Origin: Clostridia bacterium
Lineage (GTDB): Bacteria; Bacillota; Clostridia; Saccharofermentanales; UBA5734
Length of the DNA stretch: 14,940 bases
Reading direction: 5' to 3'
NCBI GenBank assembly: GCA_017997315.1
Contig: JAGOFF010000033.1
Location: 1 to 14,940 of the forward strand
The position numbers and the translations under genes were made by a program. Below the pieces are notes generated by a model, which made no database searches, had not been told where the DNA came from, and was given only the letters and a program-made list of their open reading frames with translations. Shown here one piece after another: positions 7,142-14,221 of this stretch. Every line of letters begins with the position of its first letter. Within the stretch, counting starts at the first letter, position 1.

Positions 7142-9577
7142 GTGAAACTGTCGCTCAACTGGATCCGCGAATATGTGGATCTGCCGGAGTCCCTCACCAT
7201 GGAGCGTCTGGCTTACGATCTGACCATGCGCACCGTGGAGGTGGAGGGCACCCTGAACCTGGCCGACGCCCTGCGCGGAATCGTCGTGGGCCGCATTCTC
7301 GCGGTGGAGGCCCATCCTGAGGCCGACAAACTCCGGGTCTGCACAGTGGAGGCCGGCGGGGAAGAGCCTGTCCGGATCGTATGCGGCGGATCCAACCTGT
7401 ATGCGGGGCAGCGGATCGCCGCAGCGTTGCCGGGTTCGTTTGTTCGCTGGCACGGGGAAGGGGATCCGGTCGAGATCAAGGTGACGAAGCTCCGCGGCGT
7501 CCCGAGTTTCGGAATGATCTGCGCCGCCGGCGAGATCGGGCTCGAAGACCTGTTCCCGGCGGCCGACGACCACGAAATCCTGGACCTGACCGACTGGGAG
7601 GCGGTTCCCGGCACCCCGCTCGAGGAGGTGCTTCAACTGGACGACATCCTCCTGGAGATCGACAACAAGTCCATGACGAACCGCCCGGACCTCTGGTGCC
7701 ACTACGGGATCGCCCGGGAACTTGCGGCCATCTACAGGAAAGAACTCCGCCCGCTCCCGGCGTTTTCCATCCCGGAGAAGGGGGAAGGGGTGCCGGTTTC
7801 GATCGATGCGCCCGACCGCTGCAAGCGGTATGCCGCGGTTGTCTACGAAGGGCTCCGTACCGGCCCCTCTCCATATTGGCTCCGTCTCGCGCTCTGGAAA
7901 GTCGGGATCCGTCCGATCAACAATCTGGTGGACATCACGAACTATGTGATGCTCGCGACCGGACAACCGACCCACGGATTCGACCGGAAACGGGTGCGTG
8001 AAGGCATCCGGGTCCGCACCGCCAGGCCCGGCGAGACGCTGGAACTCCTGGACGGAGCGAAGCTGTCGCTGACGGCGGAGGATCTGATGATCTGCGACGC
8101 CGCGGGTCCGATGGCCCTGGGCGGGATCATGGGCGGCAAAGGGGAGTCCATCTATCCGGACACGTCCGAAATGATCCTCGAACTGGCGCAGTTCGATCCC
8201 ATCTCGGTGCGCCGTTCCGCACAGCGGCACGGTGTCCGGACCGAGTCCAGCTCCCGCAACGAGAAGGGGATCGATGCCGCGCGGATGGATCAGGCGATGG
8301 GAGTGGCGGACTGGTTGATCCGCAGAATCCAGCCCGATGCCGCGCTCGTCGGATTCACGGATTGCCGACCGGTCAGCGAAGAAGCACCGGTCATCCCGGT
8401 CGACATGGCTTTTCTCAACGTCCGGCTGGGCCGTACGCTCACTCCGGATGAGGTGTCCGACTGCCTGGCCCCGCTCGGTTTTGTCGTGAAGGGGGACCGG
8501 GATCGGCTGCAGGTCGCGGTGCCCACGTGGCGCGGCACGGGCGACGTGTCGCTGCCGGACGACATCCTTGAGGAAGTCGCGCGAATGATCGGATACGACG
8601 CGTTCGATTTCATCCCGCCGGTCGTCCGGCTGGACCATCCGGTCACCCAGCGGGACCACGAATCCGGGCGCGCCATCCGGGAGTATCTTTCGTTCCGCGC
8701 CGGGATGCAGGAGATCTACACCTATCCCTGGGTCGACCGGCGGCTGCTCGAGGCCGCGGGCATCCGCCCGGAGGAGTGTCTCGAACTCGCGACTCCGCCC
8801 GCTCCGGACACCTCCTGCCTGCGTCCCTCGCTGGTGCCGGGCATTCTGGAGGCCATCGTCGTGAACCAGCGGAACTACGACGCCTTCCGGGTCTATGAGA
8901 TGGCGCAGGTCTACCGGCCGGGCGAGACCCATCCGAGCGACCCCGTCGAGACGCTCCCGGAGCAGCCGCGCATGGTGGGCGGCGCCGTTGCGGGACAGGA
9001 TCCGGTTGGACTGTTCAGAGCCGCCAAGGGGATTCTCGAAGGGATGCCCCGGATCACCATGATCGAATCGTATGCCTTTGAACAGCGGGAGAAGCCGGCG
9101 TGGGCCGATCCGAAGATCTGGCTCAATGTGGTTGCGGAGGATGCGGTCATCGGGAGTGTCGGTGTCCTGTCGGCCAAAGCGGCGGCTTCGGCCGGCATCA
9201 AGCGCCTCCGCGCCGCTGTGTTCGAACTGCGCACCGACCGTCTCCGGCCGCTGCCCTCCCGGGAGAACCGGTTCCGGCACCTCCCGACGTTCCCGCTGGT
9301 CGAACTGGATCTCTCGGTCCTGCTCGACGAGGCGGTGCCCTGGGCGGAGTTGGAAAAACTGGTTCTGGGCGTGGCCCGCGAGTGCGTGTTTGTCGAGGAG
9401 TATCGGGGCAAGCAGGTCCCTCCCGGCAAGAAGTCGGTGATGTTCCGGTATTGGCTGGGTTCCGACCAGGGTACCTTGACCGCCGAACAGATCGAGGCCG
9501 AGACCGCACGGCTGATCAAGCGGATCGGAAAGACGCTGGGAGGGGAGATCCGTCAGGCGGAGACCGTCAACGGATAA
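7142..9577 (+). CDS. pheT: Phenylalanine--tRNA ligase beta subunit
   Basis: The beta subunit of phenylalanyl-tRNA synthetase (811 residues, a normal length), needed for tRNA binding and for editing of mischarged Tyr-tRNA-Phe. The N terminus MKLSLNWIREYVDLP is typical. Domains in order: EMAPII-like tRNA-binding domain (~40-155, with AHPEADKLRVCTVE and IVCGGSN), B3/B4 editing domain (~205-370, with RPDLWCHYGIAREL just before and NNLVDITNYVM), B5 (~395-470), a catalytic-like core (~480-690), and the FDX-ACB anticodon-binding domain (~715-805, ending in PPGKKSVMFRY and a TLTAEQIEAE segment). The GTG start at 7142 is chosen because AGGAGG (7129-7134) overlaps the pheS stop at the right distance. 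It is controlled with pheS by the T-box. A hairpin terminator follows. Confidence 0.96.
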   Translation: MKLSLNWIREYVDLPESLTMERLAYDLTMRTVEVEGTLNLADALRGIVVGRILAVEAHPEADKLRVCTVEAGGEEPVRIVCGGSNLYAGQRIAAALPGSFVRWHGEGDPVEIKVTKLRGVPSFGMICAAGEIGLEDLFPAADDHEILDLTDWEAVPGTPLEEVLQLDDILLEIDNKSMTNRPDLWCHYGIARELAAIYRKELRPLPAFSIPEKGEGVPVSIDAPDRCKRYAAVVYEGLRTGPSPYWLRLALWKVGIRPINNLVDITNYVMLATGQPTHGFDRKRVREGIRVRTARPGETLELLDGAKLSLTAEDLMICDAAGPMALGGIMGGKGESIYPDTSEMILELAQFDPISVRRSAQRHGVRTESSSRNEKGIDAARMDQAMGVADWLIRRIQPDAALVGFTDCRPVSEEAPVIPVDMAFLNVRLGRTLTPDEVSDCLAPLGFVVKGDRDRLQVAVPTWRGTGDVSLPDDILEEVARMIGYDAFDFIPPVVRLDHPVTQRDHESGRAIREYLSFRAGMQEIYTYPWVDRRLLEAAGIRPEECLELATPPAPDTSCLRPSLVPGILEAIVVNQRNYDAFRVYEMAQVYRPGETHPSDPVETLPEQPRMVGGAVAGQDPVGLFRAAKGILEGMPRITMIESYAFEQREKPAWADPKIWLNVVAEDAVIGSVGVLSAKAAASAGIKRLRAAVFELRTDRLRPLPSRENRFRHLPTFPLVELDLSVLLDEAVPWAELEKLVLGVARECVFVEEYRGKQVPPGKKSVMFRYWLGSDQGTLTAEQIEAETARLIKRIGKTLGGEIRQAETVNG

Positions 9578-9609
9578 CGGCCCGTCCACCGGTCGGTTTT
9601 ATGCAAAAG

Positions 9610-9643
9610 AGAGGACCTGCGCCCGGGTGGACGCAGGTCCTCT
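9610..9643. terminator. Terminator hairpin between convergent genes
   Basis: A perfect 12-bp stem, AGAGGACCTGCG (9610-9621) with CGCAGGTCCTCT (9632-9643), and a 10-base loop. On the + strand it is followed by TTGG only; on the - strand it is followed by CTTTTGCATAAAA. It can therefore serve the ABC exporter gene (- strand) and probably pheT as well, since it lies between their facing 3' ends. Confidence 0.75.
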
Positions 9644-9672
9644 TTGGTCTCCTCGGCAGCGTTTTCCGGCAA

Positions 9673-11505
9673 TCAGGGGAGATCGGCCGCGGCAGGGGAT
9701 TCCTCCGATGGATCCGCCTGCGCAAAGAGAAGCGATCCGCCCGGAGACAGGCCGTCTTCGGCCGCAGCATCGTTCTCCTCCTGCGACCCGTACAGACGGG
9801 CATAGATCCCGTTCGCGCGGAGAAGCTCTTCGTGAGTGCCCTGCTCCTCGATTCCGTCGTCGGTCAGCACGACCAGACGATCGGCATTGCGTACCGTCGA
9901 CAACCGGTGCGCGATGATCAGCGTGGTGCGTCCCGCTGCGAGCCGGGCCATCGAGGCGCGGATTTCCCGCTCGCTGTCCATGTCGAGCGCGGAAGTCGCT
10001 TCGTCGAAAATCAGGATCGGCGGATTCTTGAGAAAGACCCGCGCGAGACTGATCCTCTGCTTCTGGCCCCCGGACAACCGGACGCCCCGCTCTCCCACCT
10101 CGGTGTCGTATCCGTGCGGGAGCTTCCCGATGAATGCGTGCGCGCCGGATCGGCGGGCGGCTTCCACGAGTTCATCGTCCGTCGCGTCGGGCCTGCCGTA
10201 CCGGATGTTTTCGGCCACTGTGCCGGCGAACAGGAACACATCCTGCTGGACGATGCCGATCGATCCGCGGAGTGACGCAAGGCGGACATCCCGGACATCG
10301 ACCCCGTCGATGCGCACGCTGCCCGCTTCCACGTCGTAGAAGCGCGGGATCAGGGAGCAAAGGGTGGTCTTCCCGGCTCCGGAGGGGCCCACCAGCGCGA
10401 CGGTCTCCCCCGCACGGATTTCCAGATCGAGATCGGCCAGCACAGGCCGGCCGGTCCCCTGATACCGGAAAGTGACCTGATCGAACCGGATGTCGCCGCG
10501 ACGGATCTCCAGGTTTCGGGCGTCGGGACGATCCCGGATGTCCGGCTCCCGCGACATCAGGTCCTGAAACCGGATGAAGCCCGCCATGCCGTTCTGGTAG
10601 GTGAGGGAGGTGTACACCAGCCGCATGACCGGATCGGTCAGGCTGCCGATATAGAGCAGGAACGTGATCAGGTCGGGCAGGTCCAACGACTGCCGGGTGA
10701 TCGCCAGCGCGCCGAACACCGTGACTCCGCCGGTGAGGATGCGGACCAGCGCTTCGACGCCGGTCGCGTTCCAGGATTCGTTGCGGTAGATGGCGCGCCG
10801 GCTCTCGAAAAACAGCCGGCCGGTATGGGCGAACCGCTCCTGTTCGAGCGATTCATTGGTGAACGCCTGCACGGTGCGGATGCCGCCAAGAGCGTCCTCC
10901 GCCTGGCTGTTGACCTCGGCGATCCGCTCGCGCGACACCGCCAGCGCCCGCCGCATCCGGTTGTTGAAATGGATGCTGAATGCGATCAGGAACGGCAGGA
11001 ACACCAGGATGCCCAGCGTGAGACGCGCGTTGATCAGGAACAGGATGATCATCGCGCCGATGAACCGGGTCACGTTCACGAGGATGTCTTCCGGCACGTG
11101 GTGCGCAAGCTCCGCAATGTTGAGCAGGTCTCCTGTCAACCGGCTCATGAGATCTCCGGTCTTGGCGCGGTCGAAGAATCCGAAGGACTGGCGGGTGAGG
11201 TGGGCGAACAGCGTGTCGCGCATGTCGCGCTCCATCGCCGCGCCCATGACGTGACCGCGGATGTCGAAGATGAACTCGAACAGAATCTGGAACCCGATCA
11301 CCACCAGCATCGCAAGACCCGTAAGGAGCAGTCGGGCGGGTGCACCGGCGGGATCGCCTTCCAGGATGTCTTTGGTGATGTGGCGGGTGAGCAGCGGGAT
11401 CAGCAGAGTCAGACCGGAAAAGGCGAGGGCGCTGAAAAGTACCAGAGCCAGCGTTTTGACATAAGGCCGGTACCAGCGGATGAAGGCTTTGATGCGTGAA
11501 AACAT
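9673..11505 (-). CDS. ABC exporter, fused membrane and ATPase domains
   Basis: A 610-residue half-transporter of the MsbA/BmrA type, expected to work as a dimer in the cytoplasmic membrane and export drugs, lipids or peptides. The membrane domain (~1-320) has hydrophobic segments near 17-40, 58-82, 140-158, 162-180, 252-270 and 278-300. The ATPase domain (~338-575) has Walker A GPSGAGKTT (373-381), Q-loop Q420/Q421, signature LSGGQ (477-481), Walker B ILIFDE (497-502) and H-loop H533. An acidic, alanine-rich tail of ~35 residues follows. The start is ATG 11505 after AAGGAG (11511-11516); an in-frame reading from 11616 has no ribosome binding site and would run through the regulatory inverted repeat. 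It is probably transcribed alone, from a promoter near 11700, through a leader reading frame. Substrate unknown. Confidence 0.93.
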   Translation of the reverse strand: MFSRIKAFIRWYRPYVKTLALVLFSALAFSGLTLLIPLLTRHITKDILEGDPAGAPARLLLTGLAMLVVIGFQILFEFIFDIRGHVMGAAMERDMRDTLFAHLTRQSFGFFDRAKTGDLMSRLTGDLLNIAELAHHVPEDILVNVTRFIGAMIILFLINARLTLGILVFLPFLIAFSIHFNNRMRRALAVSRERIAEVNSQAEDALGGIRTVQAFTNESLEQERFAHTGRLFFESRRAIYRNESWNATGVEALVRILTGGVTVFGALAITRQSLDLPDLITFLLYIGSLTDPVMRLVYTSLTYQNGMAGFIRFQDLMSREPDIRDRPDARNLEIRRGDIRFDQVTFRYQGTGRPVLADLDLEIRAGETVALVGPSGAGKTTLCSLIPRFYDVEAGSVRIDGVDVRDVRLASLRGSIGIVQQDVFLFAGTVAENIRYGRPDATDDELVEAARRSGAHAFIGKLPHGYDTEVGERGVRLSGGQKQRISLARVFLKNPPILIFDEATSALDMDSEREIRASMARLAAGRTTLIIAHRLSTVRNADRLVVLTDDGIEEQGTHEELLRANGIYARLYGSQEENDAAAEDGLSPGGSLLFAQADPSEESPAAADLP

Positions 11506-11510
11506 GAACA

Positions 11511-11565
11511 CTCCTTCGGGACGGGGCGTCCATCCCGCATGGGACAGGGACTTCCGTCCAAGGAG
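11511..11565 (-). promoter_or_regulatory. Inverted repeat sequestering the exporter's ribosome binding site
   Basis: In the exporter mRNA, CUCCUUGGACGG (11565 down to 11554) can pair with CCGUCC (11524-11519) and AAGGAG (11516-11511). That makes 12 base pairs with a two-base CG bulge and a 29-base loop. AAGGAG is the exporter's own Shine-Dalgarno sequence, so this helix would block its translation. A competing local hairpin, CGGGATGG-ACGCC-CCGTCCCG (11537 down to 11517), uses the same CCGUCC and would leave the Shine-Dalgarno free. Two mutually exclusive folds next to an upstream leader reading frame suggest a translational switch. Confidence 0.55.
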
Positions 11566-11605
11566 GACCTCACAGGCGGCGGAGCGGAAAAACGCGAGGA
11601 ATCCG

Positions 11606-11662
11606 CTATCCGGCAAATCCCGTCGGGTCCGGGTTGCGCAGCGTGGTCTCTCTCGTTTTCAT
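11606..11662 (-). CDS. Putative 18-residue leader peptide before the ABC exporter
   Basis: A short reading frame, MKTRETTLRNPDPTGFAG, begins at ATG 11662 and is stopped by TAG at 11608-11606. It has the strongest ribosome binding site in this part of the window, GGAGGTGA (11675-11668), five bases before the ATG, and lies directly downstream of a plausible promoter. No other gene uses that site: the exporter's own start is 100 bases further on. Such a short frame placed ahead of an RBS-sequestering helix resembles leader peptides of erm, cat and bmrCD-type resistance genes, where a stalled ribosome changes RNA folding. The sequence itself matches no leader I know. It could also be a decoy with no stalling role. 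Confidence 0.5.
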   Translation of the reverse strand: MKTRETTLRNPDPTGFAG

Positions 11663-11695
11663 GATCGTCACCTCCATGGGATGGTCTGCCACTAG

Positions 11696-11724
11696 AGGAT
11701 AACAAAGAGGGTGTCCGCAGGCAA
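11696..11724 (-). promoter_or_regulatory. Likely promoter of the leader peptide and exporter
   Basis: Reading the - strand, TTGCCT (11724-11719) and TATCCT (11701-11696) are exactly 17 bases apart; each matches the consensus at four of six positions. Transcription would begin near 11689, about 27 bases before the leader ATG. It lies just downstream of the terminator of the preceding - strand gene, which fits an independent unit. Confidence 0.5.
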
Positions 11725-11757
11725 GAACAGCCGGTATCCGGATGCACCGGGAACAAA

Positions 11758-11796
11758 CGACGGGACCGCCTCCCATCATGGGAAGCGGTCCCGCCG
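11758..11796 (-). terminator. Terminator after the Rossmann-glycosidase gene
   Basis: GGGACCGC-C-TCCCA (11762-11775) pairs with TGGGA-A-GCGGTCCC (11779-11792) around a TCA loop, one internal mismatch, with extra outer pairs. On the - strand it is followed by a moderately T-rich stretch (GTCGTTTGTTCCC). It lies 34 bases past the stop of the - strand gene at 11830. Confidence 0.75.
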
Positions 11797-11829
11797 TTCT
11801 CGATAGGGGAAGATGTAAGCAGGATTCGC

Positions 11830-14190
11830 CTACATGTTGCAGAACAGGTTCGCGAGCGCCTGGAACGATGCCGCTCCCCAGCTCCCCATGAATCCGGGTG
11901 CAACCCCGAAGAAGGGGGATCCGCCAAGCCGAACACCGTCGCAGTAGCGTTTCGCGATCTTTTTGGCCAGATCCGTCTTGCCTGCATAGTAGAGCCCGGT
12001 GGCGATCAACAGGTTCTCGGAAGCGGGGATGCCGCCGTTCCCGAAGGAAGTCTTGTTGAATTCCACACTGGTGATCCGCTCCGCACCCAGTCCGTAGGGG
12101 GTAAGGTATCCACCCTCTTCGGACAGGTCCGCGGCCATCTTGTCGAGGATGTCCTTCGGCAAACGGTTTCCGAGTACCAGTGGCCGGTAGAACATGATGG
12201 AGGCATTGTCGACCACCCGGTGGGTCCCGCTCACATGCGCGACAAACCGTTCCCCGTTCCAGAGATCCCGGATCATGGCGGCGATCAGGTCTTTGGACCG
12301 CTTGTACCAGGCTTCCGCAACCGCTTCGCCCCGTCCGAGGATCTTCGCGATGTCCCCGAGCTTTTCACAAAGCAGAGCGACAAAGGCGTTGAGATCCGGG
12401 AGCTCCATCTGGAGACTGTACTTGAAGACCGCGGCGTCGTCGTTGCCCGAGTCGTCCCCATGGTCGTACTGGTAGACGCCGTCCTCGTCGTCGTCGCGCC
12501 AGGCAGCAAACCAGTCCGCCCACTTGGCGTATCCTTCGTACAGATACGTGAGCTTGTCCTTGGGGAACTCCGTCGCGAAATCATGCTCCCGCATGAGGAT
12601 GTCGAGCGCCCAGCCCTGGACCGGAGGCTTCATTTTCGTAAAGCCGCCCTTCATGTCGTCGTACAGGTCGGGGAGCTGGCCGGTCGGGGACTGCTGATCG
12701 ATCATGTTGAGCATCAGTTCGATCGCAAGCGGGAAATTGTTCTTGAGAGCGACCGCATTCTCGCACATCTGCCACGCGGAGGCGCAGGAGGTTCCCATCA
12801 TGTACATGAAAGGACGTTTGATCTGACCCGAAGCCCTTACGACATGGGACCAGGTCATGTAGGCGGCTTCCCGGCGCTGATCCGCGTACAGGAGCGGGAG
12901 TTCGGGCTGCTTGGCGAGGAAGGACTCAAAGTCGCGCGTGGCGTCCGCCAGACCCTCTTCGTAGGTGGGATACGCGTCACGCAGCCACCCGGCGTGCGTG
13001 AATTCCTCGACGGCGAGCAGGAGCTCTCCGTTCTCGTCCGGGAGCACGTCGCCCTTCACGATCGGGGTGGTGAGCTTCTCCCAGTCCCACTTGGCGTCCA
13101 TGTCGATGCGGCCCCGGAGCGGGTTGAAGACCATGCAGCACACCCAGCGGAACGCGCCTTCCCAGGCTTTGTCGCCGCGCGGCTTCATGATTTCATGAGG
13201 GACCATCTGCTTGTTCATCCGGATCCCGAGGCCGTTCTCGCCCTTGATCATCATCAGCTTGTCTTCCGCCATGCAGATCCGGAGATTCCCGTACTGGGTC
13301 CGCAGGGTCAGCTCGGTCGCGGTCGCCATCACCGCGTACGGAACCTTTTTCCCGTGATGGATCGGATAGATGCTGATCAGCCGGTTGGTCGGCACGGAGG
13401 AGATGATGCCCCGCCGGGATCCGATGTACAGATCGCCGCCGGCGTATCCGCCGCTGCTGCCCGGTCCCGCGTAGATCCCGAAATACGCGCCGTACCGGGT
13501 GAACGCGTTGGGGCCGAAGACGAAATCGTTCTTGGCGTCGTTCTTGAACTTGGCTTCGGAAACCGCGGTGAAGCGCTTCCGGACGAACTGCCGGTTCTCG
13601 AACTCGTCCACCATCGCGACCGCGTAGTCCGCGTAGGTGATGTAGCTGCGGTTGACCGAGTTGAGGATCGCGACGTCGGTACCGAGGGTGTACTTGCCGG
13701 TCCGCGGGCCGCCCGCGTCGAAGGTCTCGGCAGGACTCATGAAGGAGTAGTTGATCTTGCTGGCCAGAAGTTTCTTGTAGGCTTCGAACGACGCTTCCGG
13801 CACCGCACGCATCGCGGGCGGGATGAACTCGAGAACCCGTTTGGTGCGGGTTTCGTCCTTGAAGAGGCTGCCCGCGCCGCCGATCACGATCAGCCGCGTA
13901 TCGGGCAGCGGCTCCATGACCTGGATCAGGTGCTCCACGGTGGTCACGTGCATGTACTCGTTCCCGGGTTTGCCGAAATCCGTACCGAACGCGTCGACCA
14001 CCACGTCGAAACCGCGGAAATCCTCGCTGGTGAGTTCGAAGATATCTTTTGCGATGACCGGATAGTCGTCTTCCAGGCGCCCGATCGAGGAGGGACGCGT
14101 GACGGCGGTCACTTCATATCCGCGGCTCTTTGCTTCTTTCGCGATCAATCTTCCGGCTTTGCCGGTCGCACCGATGACTGCTACTTTCAT
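11830..14190 (-). CDS. Fusion: NAD(P)-binding Rossmann domain + GH63/MGH1-like glycosidase
   Basis: A 786-residue two-part protein. Residues 1-~212 form an atypical short-chain dehydrogenase-type NAD(P)-binding domain (MKVAVIGATGKAG, GxxGxxG at 7-13; IVIGGAG 101-107; YADYAVAMVDE 186-196). Residues ~225-786 read as a glycosidase of the GH63/MGH1-like kind: a beta-rich part (GGDLYIGSRRG 251-261), then an (alpha/alpha)6 barrel with KPPVQGWA (521-528) and ADWFAAWRDDDEDG followed by HGDDSGNDD (577-585). D584 sits where the catalytic acid is expected. The WDxCFNAxAL-type motif is WQMCENAVAL (473-482), and no Glu is evident near FFGVAPG (760-766), where family members usually have the base. The frame is unbroken across the junction. 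The start is ATG 14190 after AAGGAG (14203-14198). It lies 31 bases after a related gene, probably the same operon. No signal peptide. Reaction unknown. Confidence 0.8.
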   Translation of the reverse strand: MKVAVIGATGKAGRLIAKEAKSRGYEVTAVTRPSSIGRLEDDYPVIAKDIFELTSEDFRGFDVVVDAFGTDFGKPGNEYMHVTTVEHLIQVMEPLPDTRLIVIGGAGSLFKDETRTKRVLEFIPPAMRAVPEASFEAYKKLLASKINYSFMSPAETFDAGGPRTGKYTLGTDVAILNSVNRSYITYADYAVAMVDEFENRQFVRKRFTAVSEAKFKNDAKNDFVFGPNAFTRYGAYFGIYAGPGSSGGYAGGDLYIGSRRGIISSVPTNRLISIYPIHHGKKVPYAVMATATELTLRTQYGNLRICMAEDKLMMIKGENGLGIRMNKQMVPHEIMKPRGDKAWEGAFRWVCCMVFNPLRGRIDMDAKWDWEKLTTPIVKGDVLPDENGELLLAVEEFTHAGWLRDAYPTYEEGLADATRDFESFLAKQPELPLLYADQRREAAYMTWSHVVRASGQIKRPFMYMMGTSCASAWQMCENAVALKNNFPLAIELMLNMIDQQSPTGQLPDLYDDMKGGFTKMKPPVQGWALDILMREHDFATEFPKDKLTYLYEGYAKWADWFAAWRDDDEDGVYQYDHGDDSGNDDAAVFKYSLQMELPDLNAFVALLCEKLGDIAKILGRGEAVAEAWYKRSKDLIAAMIRDLWNGERFVAHVSGTHRVVDNASIMFYRPLVLGNRLPKDILDKMAADLSEEGGYLTPYGLGAERITSVEFNKTSFGNGGIPASENLLIATGLYYAGKTDLAKKIAKRYCDGVRLGGSPFFGVAPGFMGSWGAASFQALANLFCNM

Positions 14191-14221
14191 CTTTTCGCTC
14201 CTTCCGTCTGAAGACGACTTC

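Noticed and set aside
7025..9589. 854-codon open frame on the - strand opposite pheT
   Set aside because: It mirrors pheT almost exactly, is rich in Arg, Asp, Gly and Pro, shows no motif and has no ribosome binding site; a codon-bias shadow.
11506..11616. 37-codon N-terminal extension of the ABC exporter
   Set aside because: There is no ribosome binding site at 11616, the segment covers the inverted repeat, and ATG 11505 has AAGGAG and a normal exporter N terminus.
12220..14211. 663-codon open frame on the + strand opposite the fusion gene
   Set aside because: It is a shadow of the - strand gene, which carries Rossmann and glycosidase motifs; the antisense translation has none.
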